From Orientallactaga sibirica (Eukaryota > Chordata > Mammalia > Rodentia > Dipodidae): a stretch of 64,000 nucleotides of DNA. The position numbers were made by a program, and so were the translations under genes. Positions 23,365 to 33,885 of this stretch are shown piece by piece (within the stretch, counting starts at the first letter, position 1; each line of letters opens with the position of its first letter). Below the pieces are notes generated by a model. It saw only the letters and a list, made by a program, of their open reading frames with translations. It was not told the origin of the DNA and ran no database searches. Where the stretch lies: positions 18,606,001 through 18,670,000 of the forward strand of contig JAEOAD010000029.1 in NCBI GenBank assembly GCA_036365145.1. Direction: 5' to 3'.

Positions 23365-23705
23365 CTATTTGTAAGGAGATATGAAAGTGATAAGGGAAAT
23401 GAAGCTCACCACATTAGAAACACTTTATAACATTGAAGGTGTAGTTAAAACTCATCTATAAATCCACCAGATCCTAAATGATTGCCTTTTAACCAACAGG
23501 ATGAATGTGAGAATAGTTCTCAGTCAAATGAATTAATGAAAATCTGTGTCATCATCATAATATATAATGAGTTTTATTATATTTAAATAAAATTGAATTT
23601 ATTAAAATGAAAATAATGGCAAAAAATATCATACATATCTTTTAAATGTTTGATATAAGACCCTATTTTACTATATTAATGAAAAATTTTCTTCAAAACC
23701 AGAAT
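23365..23705. other. Single-copy AT-rich DNA
   Basis: No gene or known repeat recognised between the L1 tail and the split SINE. Confidence 0.45.
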
Positions 23706-23945
23706 GCTTGGAGTGGGGAGATGGCCCTGCAGTTTAAGACACTTGTTTTTAATTTTTTTGAAATCTCAATATTCTTTATTGTTTTTAAAAAAATGACTAC
23801 ATATAAAAATATCTCAATATAAAATTCCACAAAAATAAGCAGATTGTATGCTTTGACCTTCATAGAAAATTAACATTTGTTCATTTTTTACTTATCATCT
23901 AATGTTAATATTTAATTTTTTTTTGTCGGTCAGTGAAGCTACTCT

Positions 23946-24009
23946 GCTACAGGACATCATATACCAAGACGATGTACAATACTGTTCACATAATCTACAC
24001 TATTATAGG
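23946..24009 (-). repeat. Inverted copy of the 56-bp unit
   Basis: TACAGGACATCATATACCAA, GATGTACAATACTG and ACATAATCTACAC are the reverse complement of the unit repeated at 24114-24481, covering about 1.15 units. With the array about 105 bases away it forms an imperfect inverted repeat, so RNA or single-stranded DNA from this segment could fold into a long hairpin. Confidence 0.88.
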
Positions 24010-24113
24010 AAGGATCTGTTTGTCATAATACCTACTCTTGCACAAATACTCTGTGCTGTATTTCATTGAATGAGTACATTGTTTAGTTAAATTTTTAGAA
24101 TTTGACTGTGTTC

Positions 24114-24481
24114 TGTGATGTCCTGTAACACTGTAGATTATGTGCTCAGTATTGTACGACATCTTGGTACATGATGTCCTGTAACAAGTGTAGATTATGT
24201 GCTCAGTATTGTACAATGTCATGGTACATGATGTCCTGTAACAGTGTAGATTATGTGCTCAGTATTGTATGATGTCTTGGTACATGATATCCTATAACAG
24301 TGTAGATTATGTGCTCAGTATTGTATGATGTCTTGGTACATGATGTCTTGTAACAGCACCGATTATGTGGTCAGTATTGTATGATATCTTGGCACATGAT
24401 GTCCTGCAACAGTGTAGATTATGTGCTCAGTATTGTACGATGTCTTAGTACATGATATCCTGCAACAGTGTAAATTATGTG
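24114..24481 (+). repeat. 56-bp minisatellite, about 6.6 units
   Basis: Units begin TGTGCTCAGTATTGTA at 24141, 24198, 24254, 24310, 24366 and 24422, with a partial unit before and four bases after. Spacing is 57, then 56 four times. Other unit landmarks are GGTACATGATGTCCTGTAAC and AGTGTAGATTA. Units differ by a few substitutions each, so the array is not freshly expanded. It ends exactly at the TSD, so it belongs to the inserted RNA copy. Confidence 0.95.
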
Positions 24482-24620
24482 AAGACACTTGTTTGAAAAG
24501 CCTACTGGCATGAATTTCATTCCATAGCCAACCACATACTATCACAAACACATCTGTTTGAAGTGGCAAGAGACCCTGGGATACTCACACAAGCAAACAC
24601 ACACATACACACACACAAAT

Positions 24621-25104
24621 CAGTTTCAAAAACATGAAAAATTTATTGTTCAAATCAAAGTTCTCAATGAACTAGTTGTTATAACCAGTGGGTATGAACA
24701 TTGTATGTGCACAAATATATTAACCCAAATACTATTTTAAATTTTCTTGTCTAAAATACAGTGCATTATGCAGGAAGCCTATACTATTGAACTGCATGGA
24801 TATACATGTATTCAAAACAAGATTTTGATTTTATTCTACAAATCCAAGTCAAATAAGTATTTAAAGTATCTATGAATAACTACTGAAATATCTTGAAAAC
24901 ATTGTTTTAAAGGAAAGTATATTGAATAAATTAAAATTAGTGGAGAAAGTTATCTGTTTCATTGGTAACAATTGGTTATAGATTGTGAATTGTGTTATCT
25001 ATTACATTATCCTTATAATTCCTGCCACACTACAAAAGCTGGCTATGACTACTTTGACCATCAAAGCCAGCATCCTATCCAGAATCCCCCCAAGGTGGGT
25101 GTTT
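24621..25104. other. Single-copy AT-rich DNA
   Basis: No gene or repeat recognised. Confidence 0.45.
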
Positions 25105-25250
25105 TGATTAATTAATTAATTCTTAATTATCAACCTCACAAAGTTTAAAGTTACCTTGGAGACCTACCACCATGCATGTAAATAAACCCCTCCTTACTTA
25201 AGCCTTCTTATCAGTTATTTTGTCACAGAAATGAGAAAAGTAAGATACTC
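25105..25250 (+). mobile_element. LTR-like rodent repeat, internally shortened
   Basis: TTAATTATCAACCTCACAAA and ACCTTGGAGAC resemble the start of the 11.7-kb repeat, then GTAAATAAACCCCTCCTTAC and GTTATTTTGTCACAGAAATG resemble its end (polyadenylation-signal region and terminal sequence). The middle is missing. Start preceded by TTAATTAATTAATT. Confidence 0.55.
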
Positions 25251-25924
25251 TCCTTCTTTGTCTTCTCCTCTAAATTATTTAAGGGCCCTCTCCTCCACTA
25301 GATGTGATGATCCTTTCCTGACAGGGACAATGTAAGGTCAAATCCCTTTATTCCCATGTCTCATTATACCAAAGAAAGGGCTATGTTAGAGCAAATCTCA
25401 ATTTTTAATGGGGAAATAGATGTTTTAACCTCAGGATTGTTCATTTTAAGGTTATAATATTGGAAGGGAGGAAATGAATATAAAATGGAAATAATAAGTG
25501 CTTTGTAAACTAGCCTGTATATGAGACAATAGTTACAGTATGCCAAAAGTGAGTAAGTAGTGCATTGATGAATCAGTGATTAAAAGGTATGAGGATCTTT
25601 CACATGCCCCTGAGATTCAGGATAGAATGGATGTGTATGCACTCAGGGCTCATTGTCAAAACTATTCACTAGTCAGCACAGAAAAAGCTCAATTTATTCA
25701 CAGTAGGCTGTCCTCTCAGTGGTATATCAAGTAGGTGTATATAATGTCCCTTCTAAAGCACTATAAGGCTCTGAAAAGTTTAGTAGTGAATTGTCATTTC
25801 ACCCAATTTAGAAACTTCCAATACTTCCAGAGCAGAATAAAACATATCAATAAAATTAATAGCAAAATTATATATTTTCCTCTGTTTTAGTAATTATATG
25901 GAATATTTTGAAAGAAAAACAAAC
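25251..25924. other. Single-copy DNA
   Basis: No gene or repeat recognised. Confidence 0.45.
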
Positions 25925-26265
25925 TTGCAATGTGAAATGTCTGCTACAAGCTCATATGTTTGAACACTTGGTCCCTGGCTAATGGCACTGTTCTGGAATG
26001 TGTTGGTAATTTTAAGAGATGGAATAGCCTTGCTGGAGGAAGTGGTTCTCACATGATAGCATTGAGGTTATCTAGCCCACACATCCTATCCTTTGGGGGC
26101 ATCCTAACTGCAGGCATAATGTGAACTGCCACTCCATACTCCTGTTACCATGCCTACTCTGCTATGATAGTCTGTAACCCCCTCATATGGTGAGGCAAAG
26201 TCAATTCTTAAGTTGCTTTTTGCCACGCATTTGGTTATAGTAATGAGAAAACTAATAAATGCACA
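25925..26265 (+). mobile_element. LTR-like rodent repeat (ERVL-type ends, tentative)
   Basis: GTGAAATGTCTGCTACAAGC, TATGTTTGAACACTTGGTCC, GGAGGAAGTGG, GGCATAATGTGAACTGCC and CTTAAGTTGCTTTTTGCC, ending at GTAATGAGAAAACTAATAA. This is a common rodent repeat layout; parts recur here at 45.2 kb (+), 55.9-56.5 kb (-) and 58.7 kb (-). No retroviral coding sequence is attached. Confidence 0.6.
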
Positions 26266-27799
26266 TTAAACCCCCATTTCTCACTACACATTAACATCAC
26301 ATTGGATGATTATTTGCTCATATTAAAAATGCACATACAATTTGTGTTGGTGATGCACATATTGTGCTACATATAATAAAAATGATGTCTCTTTAGGGAG
26401 CTTAGAATTAAGCTGAGATATGGAGAGGCAAACATTCAAATTGAATGTCCAAAGCAAAGTTGGAAGGAGCAAGAACTTTCAGAAGGTAGCACAAAAGTCA
26501 CTGGGAAGTGAAAGGTACACAAAATAGGAAGGCAGGTAAGTATCCAATGGTATTGAAATACAAGACAGAAGCCAAAAGCATGCATGGAAATCAGTTGTCA
26601 GAAAGCACTTAAAAACATTAATCAGAGTATTTCCAGGAAAAATGTTGAGGTTCACTTTTAAGCCTTTGCCAACTCCATTAAAATATTTCTGGAAAATCCC
26701 ATGGGAATATAAAAAGACTAAAAGGGATTCTTTATATGACTAAGCTCTCAGAAATATTTCTTGGACATTCAATTCTTTGAAGTAATATTGAAAGAGTATA
26801 ACTGGAATGGCATGTATCCTTGTCCTCTGTGGTCAATGAGGATGACATCATTTTTAAAACAAGAAAAAAATACCAAAATAGCACAAAAAGTACTTTGACA
26901 TTAAAATAAAGGATAATGGAGAAAGGAGCACAATAACAGGAGGAATGGTACCATGAAATTATTAATAAATGAGAGGAAAACCACCACAAATTAAAATATT
27001 CATAAGAAATAAAGTCTCACTATCATAAAAGAATCTATTTCTATGCCTACACATTTCTTAAGGCAAATATTTGGAAGTGAAACTCAGATTAAAACTAGAC
27101 CCAATATTATTTGAAAAAGAACACAAAAAATCTGAGGAACAATGATGAGTTCTGCAAGATGAAAGGGAACAAATGTTGAGTAATAAACAAAGGCATATAC
27201 CTTATTATCTAACAAGAATTGTCATCTACCTTGAAGTATTGGAAAATAAAAATGAGAATTGTGAAGCACAGTCTACAAAATAAGATTGGTGCTAAGTGGT
27301 GACCAAAAATCCCTGAAGTGCTATGAAAAAAATACAAAGCCAAATGAACTAATCACATCAAACCCAAGAGAACTAAAATGAACACTTCATGACTAATAAC
27401 ACTATCATTCAATGACACAGGAGAATATGTGTAACATAATATTGGAACTTAGGTCATATAATTCATTATGAGAAATTGGTAAGTATTAATGATTTAATCC
27501 TAAATTTAAATTTCATTTTCATTTTCAAAGTGTTGTTCATGCATTAAAAATGGAATATGGAACAAGAAAAACACATATGGAAGGTAAAAAGCCACAGATT
27601 AACAACAAAATCTAAGCAACAGAATTTTACAAACTTATTGCAAACAATGAGGAATATTTCTTTTTAAACTTAAGTATTAAAATCTTAATTTTTGAAATAT
27701 GGAAGATGAATACAAATATTTGAAGCAAAATCTATACTTTAAATATTGATAGAGAATTAAAAGAATCTGAAGACACATATTAAAATATTTTTTTCAAAG
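26266..27799. other. Single-copy AT-rich DNA
   Basis: About 1.5 kb, A-rich on the plus strand (many AAAA runs between 26.5 and 27.8 kb). No gene recognised. It may contain L1 ORF2 too diverged to name, but I cannot align it by eye. Confidence 0.4.
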
Positions 27800-28028
27800 C
27801 TGGAGAGTGGTTAAGCACTTGCCTGTGAAGCCTAAGGACCCAGGTTCAAGACTTGATTCCCCAGTACCAACGTAAGCCGGATGCACAAGGTTACACATGC
27901 ATCTGGAGTTCATTTGCAGTGGCTGGATGCCCCAGTGCACCCATTCTTTCTCTAACTCTCTTTTGCTCTCTATTTGCATATCTGTTGCTAATAAAATAAA
28001 TAAAAATAAACAAAAATTTAAAAAAATA
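27800..28028 (+). mobile_element. Dip-like SINE, type A
   Basis: GCTGGAGAGTGGTTAAGCAC (a few bases lost in box A), GGACCCAGGTTCAAG, ATTCCCCAGTACC, GCCGGATGCACAAGG, GTGGCTGGATGCCCC and an A-rich tail. Flanks AAAATATTTTTTTC and AAAATATTGTTTTC look like a diverged TSD. Confidence 0.93.
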
Positions 28029-28144
28029 TTGTTTTCCAAAGGTTACAAGCAATAACAACCAAAAGGCATAACTGCTTACTAATGAAAAGTTTCTGTTATA
28101 AAGGTAAAATTACTTGAGTCAAATCCAGCTATTAAATTATGAAA

Positions 28145-29534
28145 TTTGCATGGAAATGGATGGATCTGGAAAGGACTCAGAAAGCTCAGAAAGCCAAACA
28201 TCACATGTTCTCTCTCATATGTGGATCCTAGTTACAAATGTATAGACTTGTGTGTGAACTGGAACCAAAAGTAAGTACCAGAAACCAGTAAGCTGATAAA
28301 AGGCTATAAGGGAGGCAGGAGAGGGAAGGACTTAAGTGTATGGTATTGCACATATGTAAGTAGAAGAACAGATTACAGGGAGGGGAATGGCCTAAGTGAG
28401 GTCATGGGAAGAGAATGCCTAAAAGAAGGGCAGGGGGAGGGTCAATCAAAATTCAAGATAGTGTGAATAAGACTTTTGTAAACCTACTTTTTTGAATAAT
28501 GGCACATCCAGAAGCTGTAGACTGTTACTAGTAAATTTTCAGTGCCTGGGATGGGATACCTTCCAGTGTGTTGTTGGCCAAGGAGGTCCCGGTAGCCTCC
28601 AAAACATTAAAGTTTATTGCCAAAGCCCTTGGTTGCCCTTGATAAACAGATGGTAGGACCGTATTACTGAAGACATCTCTTGCCTGAGAGGCAAGGTCAC
28701 TGAGAAAGCAAGCTGGTATGGAGCAGAAAACCTTCTCCCTGTAGACCAGCCAACTGAAAGCTGGAAAAAGCTGCACTTCATGCAGCCATATGGGAGACAG
28801 AAGTCATCAGCAGTGAAAACAGTGGACAGTGAAAATTCAAGTTTGGCCATATAGGCCCAATGACTGACCGGGTGCAATAGTGGCATGTCTGCTCTTGGGG
28901 TAACAAACTGCTCCAATTATGAAGGTCCTCTCTACTGGAGGGAATACATACCTGGTACTGAAAAACCTAAGCAAAAGTCTATGGCAGGGGAGGTCATAGC
29001 CTTAGGGGTATAAAGCCTGCTCTTGTCTGGTTAAATGTATATATTATTCCCACCAAGCTGCCCTGAAAGCACTACACTTAATATTCATATTCACATATTA
29101 ATGCTACTCTCACTTCTGGTTAGAGAAGCTTCTCTTTTCAGATGGTGATGACCACTGAGATGACCCAAAAGGCAACATAGTGTTGAGAAGAAGGGATGGA
29201 GGATGACCAGCACTGAAACACCTCTGTCATACCCTCCAAGGCTCAGGGCCCATTGTGGAAGAAGGGGCAGATAGAATGGAAGAGCCAAAGGAAGGGTATG
29301 ACTCCTTACAATGCAACTGTCCAGACAGACCTTTCAGTGCCTAGCAATACCTTCGCAAGACCCTCATAAAAGAAGAAAAAGATGATGACATCATATTAAA
29401 AGAGAGTCTAATGGAGAAAGGGAGGGGATATGATGGAGATTGGAGTTCTAAAGGGGAATGGGGGAGGGGAGGGAAATAGCATGTGTTCTTTGTATGTAAG
29501 TATAGAAGTTGTCAATAAAAAAATTTTAAAAAAA
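28145..29534 (+). mobile_element. L1 3' end: ORF2 terminus plus long 3' UTR
   Basis: Begins with TGGAAATGGATGGATCTGG and CATGTTCTCTCTCATATGTG, typical of the end of L1 ORF2, and runs about 1.3 kb to a GTCAATAAAAAAATTTTAAA tail. Near the 3' end are CATTGTGGAAGAAGGGGCAG and a G-rich run (29453-29473), the purine-rich tract usual in L1 3' UTRs, then AATAAA at 29514. Strongly 5' truncated; no reverse transcriptase coding sequence remains. Frames of 82 and 100 codons on its minus strand are not genes. The UTR is longer than the few hundred bases usual in mouse L1. Confidence 0.75.
29453..29473 (+). other. G-quadruplex-type motif in L1 3' UTR
   Basis: Four G runs (4, 5, 4 and 3) separated by AAT, A and A. 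This meets the usual G3+N1-7 pattern for an intramolecular quadruplex and lies about 40 bases upstream of the L1 poly(A) signal, as in many mammalian L1 3' UTRs. Confidence 0.8.
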
Positions 29535-29749
29535 GAATATGACTTATTCCCTTACAGTAAGGTCTCCAAAGATGACTCTAGACTATAGACTCTTTGCAAT
29601 CTTCAAAGGGTTAAAAATGATTACTAAATTATATCCCAAAGTATGTGACATATGTAATTGTTAGCCATATTTTGAAAAAGTTGTTTTTCCTACCACAGTG
29701 AAGCTCCAACAGTATCCAGGTGAATGACTCTCTTCATTTAAAATAATTT

Positions 29750-30000
29750 CTATTTTATTTTTAATTTTTATTTATTTATTTGGGAGAGGGATTGAGAGAG
29801 AGGATAGAGAAAGAGACAAAAGAAGGAAGAGAGAGAGAGAAAGAGAAAGAATGGGCATGCCAGGGCCTCCAGCCACTGCAAACAAACTCCAGATGTGTGC
29901 ACCCCCTTGTGCATCTGGCTTACATGGGTCCTGGCAATTGAACCTTGGTCCTTTGGCTTTGCAGGCAAGCTCCTTAACCACTAAGCCATCTATTCAGCCC
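29750..30000 (-). mobile_element. Dip-like SINE, type A, with TSD
   Basis: TTTATTTATTTATTTGGGAG tail, purine tract, GGGCATGCCAGGGCCTCCAG, AAACAAACTCCAGATGTG, CTTGTGCATCTGGCTTAC and head complement GCCATCTATTCAGCCC. TAAAATAATTT (about 29738) and TAAAATGATTT (30001) form a TSD with one mismatch. Confidence 0.94.
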
Positions 30001-31064
30001 TAAAATGATTTAATAATTATTAATGTACAAAATTAAAGAGGTTTATTTTTTAATTGGGTTGTGTTACACATCACTTTTATGACAAAATTAATATCTGTTC
30101 TTTATCTAGAAATTCATCTGCAATTATAATATATTACCTATGGCATTCCTGTATAAGTAATCACTTTACTTGGTTTGTTTTGTTGGGTTTTTGTATTTTA
30201 AAATATACAGTTCTAAATTTTTCACTAATTTTTAGTGTCATGCTTTAAAGTGCCAAATAATTTAATTGATAATTAATAATTTAGATAAATTGTCTCTCCA
30301 TTCATGTACCTCTTTTTCAATTAAGATAGACTTCCAAATGCTTCACAACTTCCAAATCAAGTAAATATTTCTTATAGTCATATAAGGTTTTATTTTAATC
30401 ATTTAACATGCAAAAGGTTTACTGGGGTACCTTATGATATAGTTTTAATTTAATTTTGAAAATAGACCATAATTACTTAGGGCTATTAGTTAAACTTACA
30501 TTAATTTTTCCACATAGTTGAAGGTACAATGGTTCTAATAAAAAAGCCTATGATAATGTATGAGTGATTATAGATCATATGAGTGTATTGTAGAGCCTCC
30601 GGGCTAACAGATCACAAATGTTCTTTCAGGTCAGGTTCTCCTACAGTGTTATATTGTTTGTTTGTTTTTTCATTTTTTTCCATGTATATATGTGTAGTGC
30701 ATGTATGTGTGGATCCATGCTGATATGTGTATGCATGTCATTCATATTTGATGATCCTCAAATGAATGGCTCAATTCCTATCTTTATATTCATGTCTATA
30801 AGACATGTATGTATGTATTAACATATTTTATAGTTTTTCCTTAGAGTTGTGGTTATCAGCCGAGCTAATATTTCCTTGTGAACATTCCTCTTCTTCCTCT
30901 TTGTGTCAGTCAATATGCCTGGACTTTATTACTTTGTCTCAAGCTTTACCATGATTGTCAATTCCTCTTTCTTTTTATTTCCCCACATCTTGTATTTCAG
31001 CACATCAAACACCTTTAAACCAATCAGTAATCAGATCTGCTTTTATTTCCTCTACAGGAATGAT
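30001..31064. other. Single-copy AT-rich DNA
   Basis: No gene or dispersed repeat recognised. A T-rich block with alternating TG/CA steps (about 30680-30750, ATGTATATATGTG, GTATGCATGTC) is a weak microsatellite relic. Confidence 0.45.
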
Positions 31065-31725
31065 CTAGCTTAAAACCACCACCACTATAATAGGCTTGGA
31101 ATGATCTATTTGTCTCCTGATTTCTCTCTCTACTAATATTTCCCCCATAACGTTTTTCCAGATGGAAGCTACAGTGAAAGGTTTATACACACAAGCCAGA
31201 GAGATCCTGAACCCTGTCTTCCACAATTTCTCATGGTTCGTCATCTTAATGAGTGAAGACTGACATCCTCCATGTGATCCTGGTGGTCTGCATGGTCAGT
31301 CAGTCCTGGCTATTGAGCCTTATGAGCTATTATTCCAGCTACACTTGTATTTCACATATTCCACAACGATGCAGGGCTTTACATTTACCACTTCCCTTTT
31401 TTGAAGTTAATTTTTCAGTTTTTCACGTGGATAATTCCTTCATTTACTCCAAATCACTTCACAATTTTCATCCTATCAAAGAAGTTAGTATAAGAATCAA
31501 AAAGTAGCACCCAGATCCTTTAAATTCTTTATATAGTTTTATTTATATTATTTACTGTTTTACTATGATATAATACACAGTTCATTGTACTGTATTTTGT
31601 CTTCCGCCTAACTATGCATTTTATGAATATGCACATTTTTTGTTCATACTACTGTATCCTTCAGCAGAAACAGGCAAGATGTAGAGATAGAGTATGTTTA
31701 TTAAATGAATAAATAAAAAAACATT
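31065..31725 (+). mobile_element. Ancient LINE-2 (L2) 3' end
   Basis: Order of landmarks follows the mammalian L2 consensus: a CCTGG(C)TATTGAGCC and TTCCAGCTACACTTG block, ACGATGCAGGGCTTTACATT ('cagggcctttgcactt'), CCTTTTTTGAAG, CACCCAGATCC, TTTATATAG...TTTATTTA, ACTACTGTATCCTTCAGC ('actgctgtatccccagc') and finally GTATGTTTATTAAATGAATA ('gctcaataaatatttgttgaatgaat'). Heavily diverged, as expected of an element predating placental radiation. The frame at 31253-31507 is a by-product. Confidence 0.65.
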
Positions 31726-31728
31726 TTG

Positions 31729-31960
31729 GGCTTAGGAAGTAATTCAGTGGGTGGGTGCTTGTGTAGCACACATGAAGCCCTATGTACAATCTTCAGTGTC
31801 ACATAAAGCTGGCATGTTGGTGCATTTCGATCATCCAGCACTCAGTAGCTAGAGGCTAGAAAATCAGAAGTTCAAGGTTATTCTCAGGCACTTATAGAAT
31901 CTGAGGATTGACTGAGACCCAGTGTATTAATTTATTTATTAATTGAATAATAAATGTTTA
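31729..31960 (+). mobile_element. B4/ID-B1 composite SINE, diverged
   Basis: CTTAGGAAGTAATTCAGTGG and a GTGTAGCACACATGAAGCCC head (ID-like), then AAAGCTGGCATGTTGGTGCA, TCCAGCACTCAGTAGCTAGA, AGTTCAAGGTTATTC and ATTGACTGAGACCCAGTG (B1-like), ending in an AAT-rich tail. It directly follows the L2 end. Confidence 0.65.
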
Positions 31961-32402
31961 AGTTATTAATAATTTTGATTATTTTTCATTATTTTCCTCA
32001 GGACATTTACAGTATGGGGAAACATATCATTAACATATATTTTATAGTCATATCTGAGTTTTACTATGTAATATGTCCAAAAAGATGAAATTAGAACATT
32101 CTTGTTTGATTAGTGCCATTTCAAATTTCTCTGGTTTACAAAGAACATTAATTACTACTACGTATACTTCAATATTGTTGTGTTTAGAGTTGCTCATTTG
32201 TTTCACCATCAGTTCTGTTTTATTTATGTTATGGGAGTTGAAATACATAGGATTTCTTTCTTGCTGGCTTATAATTGTGACTTATAACTAGAACTTGGCT
32301 TTACTAATTGGCCTAAGTGTGAGTGATCCACCTCGGATTTGCTGTATTCTTAATAATTATATACAAGCTCCCAGTAGAACAATACAAAGAGGAAATAAAA
32401 GG

Positions 32403-32625
32403 GACTGAAGAGATGGCTTAGCAGTTAAGGCATTTGCCTGCAAAGCCAAAGGATCCAGGTCCAATTCCCCAGGACCCACGTTGGCCAGATGCACAGGGGG
32501 TACACACATCTGGAGTTAGTTGTCATTGGCTGGAGGCCCTAGCACACCCATTCTCTCTCTGTTTCTGTCTCTCTCTATCTCTTTCTCTGTCAAATAAATG
32601 AATGAATAAAAATAAATTTTTACAG
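32403..32625 (+). mobile_element. Dip-like SINE, type A, with perfect TSD
   Basis: GACTGAAGAGATGGCTTAGC head with box A, AATTCCCCAGGACCCACG, GGCCAGATGCACAGGGGG, TTGGCTGGAGGCCC, CTCTCTCTGTTTCTG tract and AAATAAATGAATGAAT tail. Flanked by AAGAGGAAATAAAAGG at 32387-32402 and 32626-32641, a perfect 16-bp TSD. Confidence 0.96.
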
Positions 32626-32673
32626 AAGAGGAAATAAAAGGATAAAGCTCCTTTGAGAAAAAAACTATCTATG

Positions 32674-32676
<3 letters not shown>

Positions 32677-32726
<50 letters not shown>
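32677..32726. repeat. (GT)n microsatellite, 25 units
   Basis: Fifty bases of perfect GT, likely polymorphic between individuals. Alternating purine-pyrimidine, so capable of Z-DNA. Confidence 0.98.
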
Positions 32727-32729
<3 letters not shown>

Positions 32730-33484
32730 AAGTTGAAATTTAACAGAAGTACTGTCTCTTTAGAAATATAGCTTTAAACTTCATTCACCAGCCCAAAACA
32801 ATAATTCTTAGGAACTGACATTGGATGAAATCTATTCAATGTTTAAAAAGTCATATTTTCTAAACAAGATCATGTCACATGGACTGATTATTTTAAGTGG
32901 GCTCTCTCAAGAAAGCATTGGATTTATATTTACAAAGACATTTATTGCATACCAAATGCCAAGTAAATACTATAAAAATATCTTACTGAAGTCTAACAGC
33001 AGTGAAAGACATTTTCCATTAGTAGTCTAATTAGCTTATAATTATGTAAGCAATAAATGCATAATTAGTTTTTTTATTCTTATTAATAGTGTATACAATA
33101 TTGGCCAAAGTGTTGTAAATAATATTAACAAATTAAATCACCATTTCCCTGTACAGTGAATATCAAATGCATTGAAAGAAGTGATATTTGTAAAATAAAA
33201 ATATAAGAATTCTTTTCTAAAAATCCACAAACTTCTGTCCTTGTGTGACATTTGTGCACCTGTGTGTACGTATCTTATGTTCTGTCCATATGTTTTTGAA
33301 CTTATTGATTTTAGCATCCCAATATATTTCCTCTATCTTGTCCTCAAGCCCAATAGTCTATCCTCAACATGATCCATTTTGTTTGTTAGGCTTTCTTGGG
33401 ACTGTTTTAAGTAGGTTATTTCATTTTTGTTTTCCATTTGTTTTTTTCTTTAGAATCTCCATCTCTTTACTGAATTCCATTGAG

Positions 33485-33486
<2 letters not shown>
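32727..33486. other. Single-copy AT-rich DNA
   Basis: No gene or repeat recognised. Confidence 0.45.

Positions 33487-33544
<58 letters not shown>
33487..33544. repeat. (AT)n microsatellite, about 29 units
   Basis: Perfect alternating AT run immediately upstream of a B1. The 118-codon frame crossing it (33245-33601) translates the repeat and is not a gene. Confidence 0.97.
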
Positions 33545-33546
<2 letters not shown>

Positions 33547-33548
33547 CA

Positions 33549-33679
33549 GCCAGGCATGGTGGTGCACACCTTTAATCCCAGCACTCAAGAGGCAAAGGTA
33601 GGAGGATTGCCATCCTGAGACTGCATAGTAAATTTCAGGTGAGACTGGGCTAGAGCAAGACCCTACCTTGAAAAAAAAA
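33549..33679 (+). mobile_element. B1 SINE
   Basis: GCCAGGCATGGTGGTGCACA, CCTTTAATCCCAGCACTCAA, GTAGGAGGATTGCCATC, GAGACTGCATAGTAAATTTC, GGGCTAGAGCAAGACCCTAC and A9 tail. A short deletion removes part of the 'gagttcgaggcca' segment. Confidence 0.95.
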
Positions 33680-33683
33680 TGAA

Positions 33684-33884
33684 ATTTTATATTTTACTTA
33701 TTTATTTGAGAGAGAGAGAGACAGAGAGAGAAGGAGACAGATAGAAAGTGAATATAGGTGCATCAGAGCCTCATGCATCTGCAAATGACCTCCACATACA
33801 TGTGCCACTTTGTGTATCTGGCTTTATGTGGGTACCATGCGATCCAACTGAGGCCATCAGGATTTGTAGGCAAGTGCACTTTAA
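33684..33884 (-). mobile_element. Dip-like SINE, type A, diverged
   Basis: TTTACTTATTTATTTGAGAG, purine tract, CATCAGAGCCTCATGCATC, ATGACCTCCACATACATG, CACTTTGTGTATCTGGC and CATCAGGATTTGTAGGCAAG. The tRNA-like head is lost beyond GTGCACTTT. Confidence 0.85.
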
Positions 33885-33885
33885 T

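Larger units (their letters stand above)
23749..24481 (-). mobile_element. Retroposed transcript-like insert carrying a minisatellite
   Basis: A 733-bp insert flanked by the perfect 13-bp duplication AAGACACTTGTTT (23736-23748 and 24482-24494). Read on the minus strand it ends in ACAATAAAGAATATTGAG (poly(A) signal AATAAA at 23775-23780) and, about 15 bases later, an A-rich stretch next to the TSD. These are the marks of L1-mediated retroposition of a polyadenylated RNA. Its 5' half (minus strand) is a 56-bp tandem array, followed by a unique segment, one inverted unit and a unique AT-rich 3' part. The target site in the minus sense is TC/AAAC, compatible with L1 endonuclease. The parent transcript is not recognised and no coding frame stands out. 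An unknown non-autonomous retrotransposon would look the same. Confidence 0.7.
23706..24620 (+). mobile_element. Old tRNA-derived SINE split by a later insertion
   Basis: The head (CTTGGAGTGGGGAGATGGCC, CTGCAGTTTAAGACACTTG) lies at 23706-23748 and the continuation (GAAAAGCCTACTGGCATGAA, ATTCCATAGCCAACC) at 24495-24620, ending in a (CA)n-rich tail. Joined in order they follow the B2-superfamily layout: box A region, 'cacttg-tttgaaaagcctac', box B. Everything between (23749-24494) is an insert plus the second TSD copy. Confidence 0.7.

Noticed and set aside
24114..24481. CRISPR-like regularly spaced repeat
   Set aside because: Units are contiguous with no variable spacers, and the DNA is mammalian. 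It is a minisatellite.
33245..33601. 118-codon plus-strand frame with an Ile-Tyr repeat
   Set aside because: The repeat is simply the (AT)n microsatellite translated, running on into a B1.
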